DNA of 64,000 nt from Sulfitobacter faviae. Its GTDB lineage: Bacteria > Pseudomonadota > Alphaproteobacteria > Rhodobacterales > Rhodobacteraceae. Numbering within the stretch: the stretch's first letter is position 1; every line of letters begins with the position of its first letter. Where the stretch lies: the NCBI RefSeq assembly GCF_029870955.1, contig NZ_PGFQ01000001.1, positions 2,914,001 through 2,978,000 of the forward strand, in the 5' to 3' direction. A program made the position numbers and the translations under genes. Shown here one piece after another: positions 10,838-19,700 of the stretch. The notes beneath the pieces were generated by a model. It saw only the letters and a list, made by a program, of their open reading frames with translations, ran no database searches and was not told the DNA's origin.

Positions 10838-11521
10838 TCAGTCGGCAGCCTGTGAGGCCGAGATGAGCGCGTCCATATCCTTGATCAGCACGGTCTGAGA
10901 GGTTTCGAGCGCGATGATATCTTGCTTGCGCAGGCGGGTCAGGGTGCGGCTCACCGTCTCAATCGTCAGGCCGAGGAAATCCGCGATGTCGCTGCGGGTC
11001 ATCGGCAGGGCGCAGGTGGTGTAATTGCCGATCGGCCTGCCGGTGCGCTCCGCCAGCGTGATGAGGAAGGAGGCAACCTTTTCCAGCGCAGATTTGCGCG
11101 CCAGCATCATGAAGTGATCCTGCATCGCCGAAATCTCACGCAGGGCGGCGTTCAACAGCCGTTTATGCGTCTCGTGATCCCCCTCGAAATCGTCGAGCGC
11201 ATGGCGGCGGTGGGCGATCACCTCTGCCGTCTGGATCGCCTCGCAATCGCTGTGATGAAGCGCGCCATTGGGAAAGCCGATGATGTCGCCGGGCAGGCCA
11301 AAGGCGATGACCTGCCGCCGCCCGTTGTCGAGCACGCGGGTCAGGCGAAAGACGCCCGAGGTGATCTCATAGATATGGTTGGCGATATCGCCCTCGCGAA
11401 ACAGATGGCTGCCGACCGCCTGCCGCCTGCGCGGCGATTGCGCGGCGGGGGTGCGGGAGCAAAGCTGCGCCTCGGGCACTTTGGTTGCGGGGGTGAACTC
11501 ATTGGATAGCGTCACGTACAT
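10838..11521 (-). CDS. Crp/Fnr-family transcriptional regulator, FixK-like
   Basis: 227 aa. A cyclic-nucleotide-binding-like beta barrel (HLFREGDIANHIYEITSGVFRL, DNGRRQVIAF) is followed by a dimerisation helix. The winged helix has the recognition segment IETVSRTLTRL. The E-x-x-SR pattern in that helix is the FNR/FixK type that reads TTGAT-N4-ATCAA. The N-terminal region lacks the cluster of cysteines that holds the 4Fe-4S centre in FNR (one Cys near residue 22 and one in SDCEAI). It is therefore more like FixK than FnrL, and unlikely to sense oxygen by an Fe-S cluster. Three matching boxes lie in this region. Converges on ccoS. Confidence 0.88.
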   Translation of the reverse strand: MYVTLSNEFTPATKVPEAQLCSRTPAAQSPRRRQAVGSHLFREGDIANHIYEITSGVFRLTRVLDNGRRQVIAFGLPGDIIGFPNGALHHSDCEAIQTAEVIAHRRHALDDFEGDHETHKRLLNAALREISAMQDHFMMLARKSALEKVASFLITLAERTGRPIGNYTTCALPMTRSDIADFLGLTIETVSRTLTRLRKQDIIALETSQTVLIKDMDALISASQAAD

Positions 11522-11676
11522 GCGATCGTCCTTTCTGCGGCGCCGTCACATTCTCAAGCGCATGTCGCAGAACGACCTTTGGTCTCGTATCCATTTGTAA
11601 CGCTTTGTCGCAGGGAATGGCGTGGCGGGTGGTGCTCGCTTGGGTTGCGGATTATACAAACGCAACTTTTGGGGTG

Positions 11677-12411
11677 ATGGGCGTGACCGCGAAGAAGATC
11701 CTTGTTGTTGATGACGATGCCAAGATCCGGACGCTTCTGAGGCGCTGCCTTGAAAGCGACGGCTACCTTGTGACCGAGGCGCATGACGCGCAGAGCGTGG
11801 GCGCGGCCTTCGCGGCGGAGGCATTCGATCTGGTGACCTTGGATCTGAACCTCGGCGCGGAGGACGGGCTGGACATCGCGCGCGACCTTCGCCGCGATCA
11901 TGACGTGCCGATCTTCATGGTGACGGGCAAGGACGATGTGATCGACCGCGTTGTCGGGCTGGAGCTGGGCGCGGATGACTATCTGACCAAACCCTTCCAT
12001 GTGCGTGAGGTCTTGGCCCGCGTCAAATCCGTCCTGCGGCGAAGCGGCAAACGCGAGGCGGAGACGCCCGCGCCGCAAAGCGCCGACCCTTGGCTTGCGC
12101 TCGACGGGTTGAAGATCAACCTCGACCGGATGCTGCTGGTGGGCCGGAACGGGCAGGAGGGGGATCTGACCACGGCTGATTTCAAACTCTTGGCCGCCTT
12201 TGTGAACCACGCGAAAAAACCCTTGTCACGCGACCGGTTGATGGATCTGATCGACGGGCAGAATTGGGCGCCCTTGGACCGCACCATCGACAACCAAGTG
12301 GCACGGCTGCGCAAGAAGGTCGAGCGTGATCCGGCGCGTCCGCTATTGATCAAAACGGTGCGCGGGGTGGGCTATGTGTTGACCGAAAGCCCCACCGCCA
12401 CCTCGGTTTAA
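11677..12411 (+). CDS. response regulator, OmpR/PhoB-type winged helix
   Basis: 244 aa. The receiver domain has an acidic pocket near D12-D13, phosphoacceptor D56 (LVTLDLNLG) and conserved K105 (YLTKPF). The C-terminal DNA-binding winged helix contains RTIDNQVARLRKKVE and VRGVGYVLTE. I prefer the ATG at 11677, which leaves a normal short N-terminus; an upstream in-frame ATG at 11605 adds 24 residues unlike the family. The gene converges on the hybrid kinase at 12408-13937 and shares 4 bases with it at the stops, so the two may be partners. Confidence 0.9.
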   Translation: MGVTAKKILVVDDDAKIRTLLRRCLESDGYLVTEAHDAQSVGAAFAAEAFDLVTLDLNLGAEDGLDIARDLRRDHDVPIFMVTGKDDVIDRVVGLELGADDYLTKPFHVREVLARVKSVLRRSGKREAETPAPQSADPWLALDGLKINLDRMLLVGRNGQEGDLTTADFKLLAAFVNHAKKPLSRDRLMDLIDGQNWAPLDRTIDNQVARLRKKVERDPARPLLIKTVRGVGYVLTESPTATSV

Positions 12412-13937
12412 TCCTGTAACAAGGCGCGAAACGCTTCGGCCAGATCCGCTTGCCTATAGGGTTTGCGTAAGAGGGAGAAGGCATGGCTCTCTTCCTCGCC
12501 GCGCAGGACGTTTTCGGAAAAGCCCGAGGTGATCAATATCCGCAGATCGGGCATTTCCGCCGCGACCCGTTTGGCCAGCGCATGGCCCGACAACTCCCCC
12601 GGCATCACCAGATCGGTAAAAACCACGTCGATGTCATCGCGGTCTTGCAGGATGTCCCAAGCCGCATCGCCGGTGGTCGCCGTAACGCAGTCGAACCCCA
12701 GCGACTCCAGCCGTCGCTCCGACAGGCGCAGGACCATCGGGTCATCCTCGACCAGCAGCACGCGCAGGCCGGTGCCGATCCCGGCGTGCTGCTCTGGCGC
12801 GTCGCTGGAGGCCGTCCGCGCGCTGGTGCTGTCCACGAGGGCGGGGAAATAGAGGCTGATCGTCGTGCCCTTGCCCAATTCGCTGTAGATCGCGATATGC
12901 CCGCCGGATTGCTTGATGAAGCCGTAAACCATCGACAGGCCCAGCCCCGTGCCTTGGCCGACCGGTTTGGTCGAGAAAAACGGCTCCATCGCGCGGGTGC
13001 GGGTCTCAGCAGACATGCCTTCGCCCGTGTCCGCGATCGACAGGCGGATGTAGTTGCCCATGTCGATGCCGATTTCTTGTGCGACATAGGTGTCGTCGAG
13101 CTGCATGTTGCGGGTTTCCAGCGTGATTTTACCGCCCGAAGGCATGGCGTCTTGGGCATTGAGCGCGATGTTGAGCACGGCAGTCTGAAGCTGGGTGGCG
13201 TCGACCTTGGCCAGCCAAAGATCCTCGGCAAAGCCCGTCTCGACCGCGATATGCGCGCCGATGGTACGTTTGAGCATCGCCACGGCTTTTGAGACTTCGG
13301 CGTTAAGGTCGATCTCCGCCGCGTTCAAAGTTGTCTTGCGGGCAAAGACCATCAGGCGCGAGGTGAGGTCCGCGCCGATCTCTGCCGCCTCCAACGCGTC
13401 CGAGATCAGCGCGCCGCTTTTGGCCGAGGTTTCCGACATCTCCAGCAGTTCCAGATTGCCAATCACGACCGTCAGAAGGTTGTTGAAATCATGCGCGATG
13501 CCGCCGGTCATCTGGCCGATGGCATCCATCCGTTGCGAGCGGGCGCTGGCCTCCTCGGCGGCTTTTCGGCGCGACAGATCGTGCATAATGCCGACAAAGG
13601 CGACCTCGCCCGAGATATCGGCGCGGCCCACGGAAAGATGCAGCGGGAAGACACTGCCATCGGCGCGCAGCCCTTCCACGTCGCGGCCCACGCCGATGAT
13701 GCGTTTCTCTCCGGTCTCGAGATGGTGGCGCAGGAAGCCGTCATGTTGAACGGCCATGTCTCCCGGCATCAGCATGCGCACGTTTTGCCCTACCAAATCC
13801 TCAACCGGATGGCCGAAGAGCGTGGCCGCCGCCTTGTTCACCCGCAGGATATTGCCCGCGTGATCCGCCACCACCATGGCATCGACGGCGGCGTCCAGAA
13901 GGGCCAGCAGAACGGGGCTTTCGTCGTTGATCTTCAT
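12408..13937 (-). CDS. PAS hybrid sensor histidine kinase with C-terminal receiver, FixL-like PAS
   Basis: 509 aa, no signal peptide or membrane helix seen, so probably cytoplasmic. A PAS domain spans residues ~5-125, the histidine box GGIAHDFNNLL has H149, and an ATPase domain carries DTGEGM and GTGLGLSMVYG. A receiver domain begins near residue 385 (LLVEDDP, VVFTDLVMPG). The PAS domain is strikingly FixL-like (GEKRIIGVGRDVEG and FPLHLSVG). However, the residue aligned with FixL's haem-binding His in HIIGIGR is R79, so haem sensing is unlikely. The output could be phosphotransfer through the receiver or to the convergent regulator. Confidence 0.9.
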   Translation of the reverse strand: MKINDESPVLLALLDAAVDAMVVADHAGNILRVNKAAATLFGHPVEDLVGQNVRMLMPGDMAVQHDGFLRHHLETGEKRIIGVGRDVEGLRADGSVFPLHLSVGRADISGEVAFVGIMHDLSRRKAAEEASARSQRMDAIGQMTGGIAHDFNNLLTVVIGNLELLEMSETSAKSGALISDALEAAEIGADLTSRLMVFARKTTLNAAEIDLNAEVSKAVAMLKRTIGAHIAVETGFAEDLWLAKVDATQLQTAVLNIALNAQDAMPSGGKITLETRNMQLDDTYVAQEIGIDMGNYIRLSIADTGEGMSAETRTRAMEPFFSTKPVGQGTGLGLSMVYGFIKQSGGHIAIYSELGKGTTISLYFPALVDSTSARTASSDAPEQHAGIGTGLRVLLVEDDPMVLRLSERRLESLGFDCVTATTGDAAWDILQDRDDIDVVFTDLVMPGELSGHALAKRVAAEMPDLRILITSGFSENVLRGEEESHAFSLLRKPYRQADLAEAFRALLQD

Positions 13938-14060
13938 GCGAGGGTTCCGTCTGTAGGGGCTGCGGGGCAGGGCATCCGATAGCGTGAGAGGGGGCGGGGG
14001 CGCAATGCAGGGCGGGGGCGCGCTAAGTGCCCGAGGGCTGTCTCCCGAACCACGCCTGTC

Positions 14061-14474
14061 CTACCACTGGATCGCTTCCAAATAGTCGAGCAGATTGGCG
14101 AAATCGGTTTCCAGCACCTCCCCATCCGCGCCGCCATTGGGGTAGACGTGGCGCAGGCCAACGGCGGAGAAGTCCGGCATGGGTGAGGCGGGGTCGTCTT
14201 TTGCAAGCTGGCCCATGACAAAGCGGCTGACAAACTCGCGCGGGAAGTAGCCGTCGTTGCGCTGTTTCAGCCCGGCCAAATCCGGCGGCACCACATCCAG
14301 ATGCAAGGACATCGGACCGCCGCCTTCGCCCTGCGCCCCGTGGCAGGCGGCGCATTCCTTAGCATAGACCCGCTGCCCCGCGCGCACCCGGTCGGTGTCG
14401 CCAGAGGACCCCTCCGAACAGCCGGAGAGGAGGGCGCAGGATAGCCCGGCGAGGGTAGCGAGGTGAGGGCGCAT
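14061..14474 (-). CDS. lipoprotein mono-haem cytochrome c
   Basis: 137 aa. The signal peptide ends in the lipobox LLSGC (Cys19), so it is predicted to be a lipid-anchored periplasmic protein. One haem motif CAACH lies near residue 42, with Met candidates (PMPDFS) downstream. It starts 21 nt after the universal stress gene and is probably co-transcribed with it from the FNR-boxed promoter. It may feed electrons to the cbb3 oxidase encoded nearby; that role is inferred from context only. Confidence 0.85.
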   Translation of the reverse strand: MRPHLATLAGLSCALLSGCSEGSSGDTDRVRAGQRVYAKECAACHGAQGEGGGPMSLHLDVVPPDLAGLKQRNDGYFPREFVSRFVMGQLAKDDPASPMPDFSAVGLRHVYPNGGADGEVLETDFANLLDYLEAIQW

Positions 14475-14495
14475 AGGGGGTCCTTTCGATGGGCT

Positions 14496-15349
14496 TTAGT
14501 GCGACAGAAGCACAGGAAAGGCGCTTTGTTCAATCAGGCTGCGGGTCGTGCCGCCAAAAACCATCTCGCGCAGGCGGGAGTGGTCATAGGCGCCCATGAC
14601 GATCAGATCGGCCCCGGTTTCTTTGGCGCGTTTCAGGATGGCGGTGCCAATGTCCTCGCCTCCGCTGGCATATTGCTGCACGGCAACGTTGCAGCCTTGG
14701 TGGGTCAGCCAAGCGGCGACATCGGTACCGGGGTTTTCCCCGTCATAGGCCGAGATCGAGACCGGGTCGAAAAGCGCCACGGTAACCTCCCGCGCATTGC
14801 GCAGGATTGGCAGAGCGGCGCGGGTCGCTCGCGTGGCGGGAATGCCCGCTTTCCATGCGACGAAGACCGATTGCGGGTCAAAGCCACCTTGGCCTGCGCG
14901 GTGTTGAGCAAAACGGGCGCGGCGGACTCGAAGAGGGCGGCATGGACGATGTCCTCGAACAGGCGCTTGTCTTCGCGCAAGTCCGTGCCGATAAGCACCG
15001 CGTCACAGGTCAGCCCCGCCCGCGCCACCGTGTTGCGTAAGGCGGAGGCATCGCCACAAACCGCGCGCACATCCGCGCTGGCGCCTTGGTCGGTGAGATA
15101 CAGGGAAAATTCCGCGCGCTGTTTTTCGACCGCCTCGCGGGCCGCGTCCACATCCGCCTGCCAGCCCGCGGGGAGGGAATAAGTGCTGAGTTCGCCCACC
15201 CCCATCGAATAGACCGGGACGGCAGGGGTTTCGCTGAGCAGAAGAACGATCAGATGCGCGCCCCGGGTCTGCGCCTCGCGGGCGAGGGCCTCTAGCTGAT
15301 TGGGCCGGGCATCGACCCCCAGCACGACTGTGATTGTAGCATTTTGCAT
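14496..15349 (-). CDS. universal stress protein, tandem UspA domains; frameshifted as read
   Basis: Restored length is about 284 aa, two UspA domains in tandem. The C-terminal domain has the nucleotide-binding pattern DLIVMGAYDHSRLREMVFGGTTRSL. As read, one base is missing near 14879 (a ggtcaaag that should be ggtccaaag on the + strand). Adding it joins KVAL to DPQSVFVAWKAG and runs on into the second domain. The ATG at 15349 is preceded by GAGGAG. Like many USP genes of facultative bacteria it has an FNR box 55 nt upstream. It heads a two-gene unit with the lipoprotein cytochrome. Confidence 0.88.
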
Positions 15350-15404
15350 GGCGACGCTCCTCATGTGACCCCGGCCATTATGGGGCGGGCGGGGCGCGGC
15401 TGCA

Positions 15405-15418
15405 TTGATCTGGATCAA
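15405..15418. promoter_or_regulatory. FNR/FixK box upstream of universal stress gene
   Basis: TTGAT-CTGG-ATCAA is a perfect consensus match, 55 nt ahead of the start codon at 15349. This is the same spacing as the ccoN box, so the USP-cytochrome pair likely belongs to the same low-oxygen regulon. Confidence 0.87.
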
Positions 15419-15465
15419 GCGGGAGGAGGACTGCGGAAAGAACCGTAGGCGGCAAGCGCCGGAAA

Positions 15466-15500
15466 AGGGTATCGCCCCCGCACAAAGGGGGGCGATACCT
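15466..15500 (-). terminator. Rho-independent terminator after the TonB-dependent receptor gene
   Basis: A 12-bp stem GGTATCGCCCCC / GGGGGCGATACC with a short loop. On the minus strand it is followed by CCTTTTCC. It separates the receptor gene from the USP promoter. Confidence 0.7.
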
Positions 15501-15507
15501 GCGTCAG

Positions 15508-17448
15508 TTAAAAGCTGATCGACGCGGTCAGGCTGACAGTGCGGCCCGGTTCGGTCAAGGGCACCACATTGGCAAGCCCAAGCCCATCGGAACTGCGGCT
15601 TGCATAGGTCGCGTCGAACAGGTTCTGCACGTCCATGCGCAGGTTCAGGTTCTCCATCCGCCGCGGTTTGTATTCCGCGTAGAGATTGACCACCTCATAG
15701 CTGTCGAGCGACACATCGGTATCGTCGTTCTCCAAGGCGATCTGCGCGGTCGCCCCGATGCGCCACTCCTCGGTCACGTCATAGCCCGCTTCGAAGCCAA
15801 AGATATGGCCAACTGGACGGCCAAGGTAATAGGCGGTCGTAGCGGTTGTCGCGTCGTTGGTTTGCACATCGGCATAGGTGTAGTTCAAGGTCGCGAAGCC
15901 GCGCGCGCCGGTATAGGTGACCGACCCGTCGAAGCCGCGCGATGTCAGATCGTCCACTGCACCGCGTGCACCGCTTGAGGGCAGAACGGCGTTGATGTCT
16001 TCGATCTCAGTGTCGAAGAGCGCGCCTTTGACCGCCCAAGGGCCGCTGTCGTAACGCAGGCCAAGACGCACCGCATTGGCGCGCGAGGTGGTGAAGCCGT
16101 CATAATTCCACGGGGTGCGGAAGTTGACCAATGCAGCCTCACCCAACTCATAACCGCCCCAGCTGGAGGCGGCCCCGGCGTTGAGGGTCCATTGATCGTT
16201 CAAGACGTAATCGACAGAGCCGTTGAGGCTGGCGCCGCTGGCGTCAAAATCGCTCCCATCGGCGCCTTCGAAGGACGCCCAGTCATAGCGTCCGCCGTAG
16301 GATACGGAGATGCGGTCCGACAGATCCTGCCGTGCCTGTGCGAAGATACCGATGTTGCTAAGCTCTTCGCGGCCGCTCGAACTGCGCGGGCTGACCGTGT
16401 TGTCATAGCCTTCGGCGCTTTCGTCAAAGAAATCGACACCGACATTGACGCTGCCGTTGCGGAGCGTGAACTCGTTGCTGAGCACACCGCTGAGGCTTTT
16501 GTTCACACCATAAAGCGAGCCTACGTCCATCGCCTGCTCGTTGTAGCTGAGCTGCGCATAGGGCGCCCAGATGCCCGAGGGGTTCTCGTCTTCATAGGTC
16601 AGGCTATAGGATGTGCGTTGCGACAGCGCTTCATAAAGCACCGTGTCGCGCCCGATCACATCGGCAAAGTCGGGGCGGATGAAGCCACCCTGAGATGCGC
16701 GCAGGCCGCTGTCAGTGGTCTCAGAAGCAGAGAAGCTCAGACGTTTCCCGCTTTGGGAGGTATAGGCGAATTTCGCGATATAGTCGGTCAGGTCCGCCCG
16801 CGTGCCGGTGATGGTGCTGCCCGAGCCGTCATCATAATCGTCGCCCGTCGCCCGGGTGCCGCTCAGCAGATAATCGAAACCGTCGTTCTGCCCGAAGAGG
16901 GTCAGGGTGTTGCGGAACCCTTGGCCATTGCTGCCATAGGACAGCGTGTAGCGACCTCCAAAGGGATCATCCCCGTCCAGCAAATCGCGGGCGTCTTTGG
17001 TGGTATAGGCGATAGAGCCCGCCAGCGCGTTTGGTCCCTGATCCGCCGGGGCAAGCCCCGCGCTGACCTCAACGGATTTCAGCAAGGCCGGATCCAGCAG
17101 GACGTTGCCGGTATGGTGGAAGGCCGATTTGTTCTGTCGCGCACCATCGATGGTGACGGAAAGCAGGCTTTCCTCGATCCCGTTCACATAGACCTTCTGC
17201 GCGATCGGCGCGCCGCCGCTGGCAGTGATCGCGGATTCGCCGGCAAAGACATCGGCCACGGTCGCCGGGTTGCGCTGTTCGATTTCGGTTTCGGTGATCT
17301 CGTCATTGCCCAAAACGGCCTGTGCGGCTGAGGTCTGAATGCGCAGCACGCCGAGATCGAAGGCGGTGTCGTCTTGCGCATAGGCGAGAGTGGCGGTCGA
17401 GCACATCAGCCAAGAGAGCGCGACGCGCTTGGCGGTAGTGGTTTTCAT
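15508..17448 (-). CDS. TonB-dependent outer-membrane receptor
   Basis: 646 aa with a signal peptide of about 24 residues ending LAYAQ. The plug domain (residues ~50-160; DPALLKSVEVSAGLAPADQGPNALAGSI) is followed by a 22-strand barrel. The C-terminus is aromatic (VSLTASISF), as required for outer-membrane insertion. The plug has a DPALLKSVEV pattern also seen in haem and copper receptors, but I see no diagnostic ligand motif and no tonB-exbBD or periplasmic binding gene beside it, so the substrate is unknown. I chose the ATG at 17448, which has AAGGAC upstream; an ATG 14 codons earlier would extend the signal peptide awkwardly. Confidence 0.9.
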   Translation of the reverse strand: MKTTTAKRVALSWLMCSTATLAYAQDDTAFDLGVLRIQTSAAQAVLGNDEITETEIEQRNPATVADVFAGESAITASGGAPIAQKVYVNGIEESLLSVTIDGARQNKSAFHHTGNVLLDPALLKSVEVSAGLAPADQGPNALAGSIAYTTKDARDLLDGDDPFGGRYTLSYGSNGQGFRNTLTLFGQNDGFDYLLSGTRATGDDYDDGSGSTITGTRADLTDYIAKFAYTSQSGKRLSFSASETTDSGLRASQGGFIRPDFADVIGRDTVLYEALSQRTSYSLTYEDENPSGIWAPYAQLSYNEQAMDVGSLYGVNKSLSGVLSNEFTLRNGSVNVGVDFFDESAEGYDNTVSPRSSSGREELSNIGIFAQARQDLSDRISVSYGGRYDWASFEGADGSDFDASGASLNGSVDYVLNDQWTLNAGAASSWGGYELGEAALVNFRTPWNYDGFTTSRANAVRLGLRYDSGPWAVKGALFDTEIEDINAVLPSSGARGAVDDLTSRGFDGSVTYTGARGFATLNYTYADVQTNDATTATTAYYLGRPVGHIFGFEAGYDVTEEWRIGATAQIALENDDTDVSLDSYEVVNLYAEYKPRRMENLNLRMDVQNLFDATYASRSSDGLGLANVVPLTEPGRTVSLTASISF

Positions 17449-17716
17449 TTTATTGTCCCTTGTAGAAATCCTTGGCTGGCTGGGACTCATGAAACCGCTT
17501 GCTTGCTCTGCGCGGATAGTTGCGTCAATCCGCCGAAATGTTCAAGGCGCGGATTTGGCTAAAGCGGGAGGGGGGCGGCTGCGGCGTTGGATTTCTACGC
17601 GGGTGCTTGGTCTTTAAGCAGATCGGTTTGGAGGACAGTGACGTCGCGGCTTGCGCGGCGACTGACCATCGTCTTCGTATCGGGCGAAATAAGCACCACG
17701 CCCAAGGCGTTAGTGG

Positions 17717-17803
17717 CGGAGAGACAGGGATTCGAACCCTGGGACCCCGTGAAGGGTCAACGGTTTTCGAGACCGCCCCGTTCGACCACTCCGGCACCTC
17801 TCC
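17717..17803 (-). tRNA. tRNA-Ser (anticodon CGA)
   Basis: Acceptor stem GGAGAGG / TCTCTCC, D-arm GCCGGAGTGGTCGAAC, anticodon stem-loop CGGT-CTCGAAA-ACCG with anticodon CGA, a long serine-type variable arm and the T-arm GGGTTCGAATCCC. Discriminator base G. The 3' CCA is not encoded. It reads the UCG codon. Confidence 0.95.
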
Positions 17804-17948
17804 GCGGGGGTCTGGGGGGTCCGTTTAGTCGCCTTTTCCAGCAGTGGCAAGAGGGGTTTTGCGCATCAATTGAAAGTTTGGGGATTTTCATTGCGCCGAG
17901 GCTGGTAGAGCCTAAGTTTAAAGGCAGAATTCTGCGAAAGGACCGCCC

Positions 17949-18789
17949 ATGTTCCGCCAAAACCGAATGAGTGCAGCCCCTTTGTCATGGCGTTGATGCT
18001 GCTCGTCGCGCTTGCCCTGCCGCTGCGGGCGGCGGATCGCGGCGCGTTGGAGCGGTTTTTGGAGGTAACCGGCTTTGACGTGGCGTTGGAGAGCATTCGC
18101 CTGTCTGCCGATTCCGCGCCTGAGATGTTGGGGCTGCAAAGCGAGGATTTCGGCTCGGAGTGGTCGCGGCTGGTGCGCGATGTTTTTGACACCGAGTTGA
18201 TGCACGACATGGCGATGGATATCCTTGCCGAGACGCTCAGCGATGACCTGTTGGATCATGCCGCTGGGTTCTATGCCTCCGATCTGGGCCAGCGTTTGGT
18301 GGCGGTCGAGAATAAGGCGCATATGGCTGAGGATGATGGGCTGAAGGCCGAAAGCGGTGCCGCCATCATCGCGGGGCTTGAGCGGATCGGCTCCCCCGGT
18401 TGGAGACCCTGCGGCGCTTGAACGTGGCCAGCGATGTCGAAGAAATTTCGGTCCGGGCCATTCAAGAGGTGCAGATTCGTTTCCTTCTGGCCGCCGCGGC
18501 GGCCGGGGTGATCGAATTGCAGATGGAAGAGCCGGACCTGCGCGGGGCGATGCGGGCGCAGGCGGATGAGCTGGGCGCGCAGATCGCCGCTAACGCGCTG
18601 GCCAACGCCGCCTATACCTATCAATCCTTCTCGGACGAAGACCTTGCCGCCTATGCCGAGGCGTTGGAGCATCCCAAGATGCAGCAAGTCTATACGCTGA
18701 TGAACGCCGTTCAATATGAGATCATGGCCAACCGGTTCGAGGCCGTGGCCGCGCGGCTTGCGGCCATGCAGCCCAGTCAGGACATCTGA
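17949..18789 (+). CDS. DUF2059-domain secreted protein, first of a tandem pair; frameshifted as read
   Basis: Restored protein of about 280 aa with a signal peptide (LMLLVALALPLRAAD) and the helical DUF2059 fold (SDDLLDHAAGFYASDLGQRLV, FSDEDLAAYAEALE). Function unknown. One C is missing in the run at 18393-18397; adding it continues the frame into ETLRRLNVASDVEE. A second, less certain base is missing in the T run at 17981-17983. That would link the ATG at 17949, which has an AAAGGA ribosome-binding site, to the signal peptide. Otherwise translation would start at 17987 without a visible ribosome-binding site. The stop overlaps the next start (TGATG). Confidence 0.75.
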
Positions 18790-19598
18790 TGCGGGCTTGG
18801 GTTTTCGCGCCGCTTCTGTGGCTTCTGGCGCTGCCTGCTTGGGCCGATGCGCGGATGACTGTGCTGGTCGACTTGTTGGAGCTTCGCCAAGCGGCGGTGA
18901 TCCTCAGCGATGAAGGGCAGGCCCATGCGGAGGTGCTGAACCAAGACATTCTGGGCGGGCAGGGCGGCCCAGCCTGGCAGATGCAGGTCGAAAGCATCCA
19001 CGATCCCGAGCGTATGGTCGAAATGGTCCGCCGCGCCTTAGAAGAGACGATGACGGCGGAGGAGGTCGAAAAGGCGATCGCCTTTTATTCCACCGAACTG
19101 GGGCGTCGGATCGTTGGGCTGGAGAATGCCGCCCGTGCCGCCATCGCCAAGCCTGAAATCGAGCAGATTGCGCGGGCGAACTATGGGGTGCTGGCGGGGG
19201 ACGGTGATCCGCGGGTGACTTTGATCCGCCGATTGATCGACGCTTCCGATATGATCGACCGCAATGTCGGCACGGCGCTAAACAGCAATTTCCAATTCCT
19301 GCGCGGCATGCGCGATGGCGACGCGCTCAAGGACAGTGATGAAGACCTCTTGGCCGATGTTGGCGCCGATCTGGATGCGGTGACCGAAGATACCTCCGTC
19401 TGGTTGCACGCCTATATGCTGCTGGCCTATCACCCCTTGAGCAACGCCGAAATTGCGCAATATGCGGCCTTTGCCGAGACACCGGCGGGCCGGGCGCTCA
19501 ACCGCGGGCTTTTCGACGGGTTCGGTCGGGCCTATGAGGATATCTCCTACGGGCTGGGGCGCGCATTGGCGCTGAACATGGTGGCCGAAAGCCTCTGA
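18789..19598 (+). CDS. DUF2059-domain secreted protein, second of a tandem pair
   Basis: 269 aa with a signal peptide of about 19 residues (LLALPAWADA). The body has two similar helical repeats: TAEEVEKAIAFYSTELGRRIVGLE near residue 95 and LSNAEIAQYAAFAETPAGRALN near residue 220. It resembles the preceding gene and is coupled to it by a TGATG overlap, consistent with local duplication. No enzyme motif is visible and the function is unknown. Confidence 0.8.
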   Translation: MRAWVFAPLLWLLALPAWADARMTVLVDLLELRQAAVILSDEGQAHAEVLNQDILGGQGGPAWQMQVESIHDPERMVEMVRRALEETMTAEEVEKAIAFYSTELGRRIVGLENAARAAIAKPEIEQIARANYGVLAGDGDPRVTLIRRLIDASDMIDRNVGTALNSNFQFLRGMRDGDALKDSDEDLLADVGADLDAVTEDTSVWLHAYMLLAYHPLSNAEIAQYAAFAETPAGRALNRGLFDGFGRAYEDISYGLGRALALNMVAESL

Positions 19599-19630
19599 CA
19601 GGCCCTAGGGGCGGGGCCAAGAAAACCTAC

Positions 19631-19659
19631 TTGACTTGCGCCGCTATTCCGAAGATAAG
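19631..19659 (+). promoter_or_regulatory. candidate sigma-70 promoter between DUF2059 and rplU
   Basis: TTGACT, a 17-nt spacer, then GATAAG. The -35 hexamer is close to consensus, the -10 is weak. It lies 145 nt before the rplU start and just before the leader hairpins. Confidence 0.4.
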
Positions 19660-19660
19660 C

Positions 19661-19700
19661 CCGCATCCCGGCGGGTAATCCGTTTTCGGGATTGTTTTTT
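19661..19700 (+). terminator. hairpin plus T-run in the rplU leader (terminator or attenuator)
   Basis: Stem CCCGC / GCGGG is followed by a second hairpin AATCC / GGATT with loop gttttcg, and then GTTTTTT at 19694-19700. It may simply end transcripts from the DUF2059 genes, or act as an attenuator in the ribosomal protein operon leader. Confidence 0.5.

Noticed and set aside
16192..17331. 379-codon + strand frame opposite the TonB-dependent receptor
   Set aside because: Shadow frame; the receptor on the minus strand has a signal peptide, plug and barrel terminus.
17717..17803. tRNA-Ser genes as integration sites for a genomic island
   Set aside because: Neither tRNA-Ser gene has an adjacent integrase or a repeated 3' end within the window.
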